DNA of 6,049 nucleotides from a bacterium. Its GTDB lineage: Bacteria; UBP14; UBA6098; B30-G16. Position numbers and translations under genes: made by a program. Below are positions 6,038-6,049 of the stretch, piece after piece. The first letter of the stretch is position 1; each line of letters opens with the position of its first letter. The notes below the pieces were generated by a model, which was not told the DNA's origin, did not search any database, and saw nothing but the letters and a program-made list of their open reading frames with translations. The DNA lies in NCBI GenBank assembly GCA_003645115.1, contig QNEG01000109.1:1-6049 (forward strand), read 5' to 3'.

Positions 6038-6049
6038 AAACCATAAATA

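Overview
The window is a compact, single-direction block of bacterial genes, all on the minus strand, so transcription runs from right to left. In that order it reads: rlmN (23S rRNA/tRNA adenine-C2 methyltransferase), tig (trigger factor), a MalE-like sugar-binding lipoprotein, lnt (apolipoprotein N-acyltransferase), a small EutN/CcmL-type bacterial microcompartment vertex protein, and the first 20 codons of a possible further gene that runs off the left edge. Base composition is AT-rich (about 40% G+C by eye).

The organism is most likely a Gram-negative-type (diderm) bacterium: it has Lnt, which completes lipoprotein maturation, and a lipobox-bearing substrate-binding lipoprotein. The tig neighbourhood lacks the common clpP/clpX partners. 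The mix of an isolated microcompartment gene, a divergent trigger factor and uncommon gene order would suit an uncultivated candidate phylum, but the sequence does not fix the taxon and that is inference only.

Layout: rlmN and tig (64 nt apart) form one unit of RNA modification and nascent-chain folding. A 281-nt gap follows, with a plausible sigma70-type promoter just ahead of the binding-protein gene. The binding-protein gene, lnt and the vertex gene then follow with gaps of 41 and 24 nt and probably share a transcript. The binding protein is a lipoprotein and lnt encodes the enzyme that N-acylates such proteins, so these two make functional sense together; no ABC permease or ATPase is present. 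The vertex protein has no shell-hexamer or cargo-enzyme partner in view and is the most unexpected item.

Two genes (tig and the binding protein) have perfect AGGAGG ribosome-binding sites that fix their starts downstream of the longest possible reading frame. lnt and the vertex gene have weak or no Shine-Dalgarno sequences. There are no tRNA or rRNA genes, CRISPR arrays, insertion sequences or phage genes visible. I see no strong case for a wholly new multi-gene system; the isolated vertex gene is the lead worth following.
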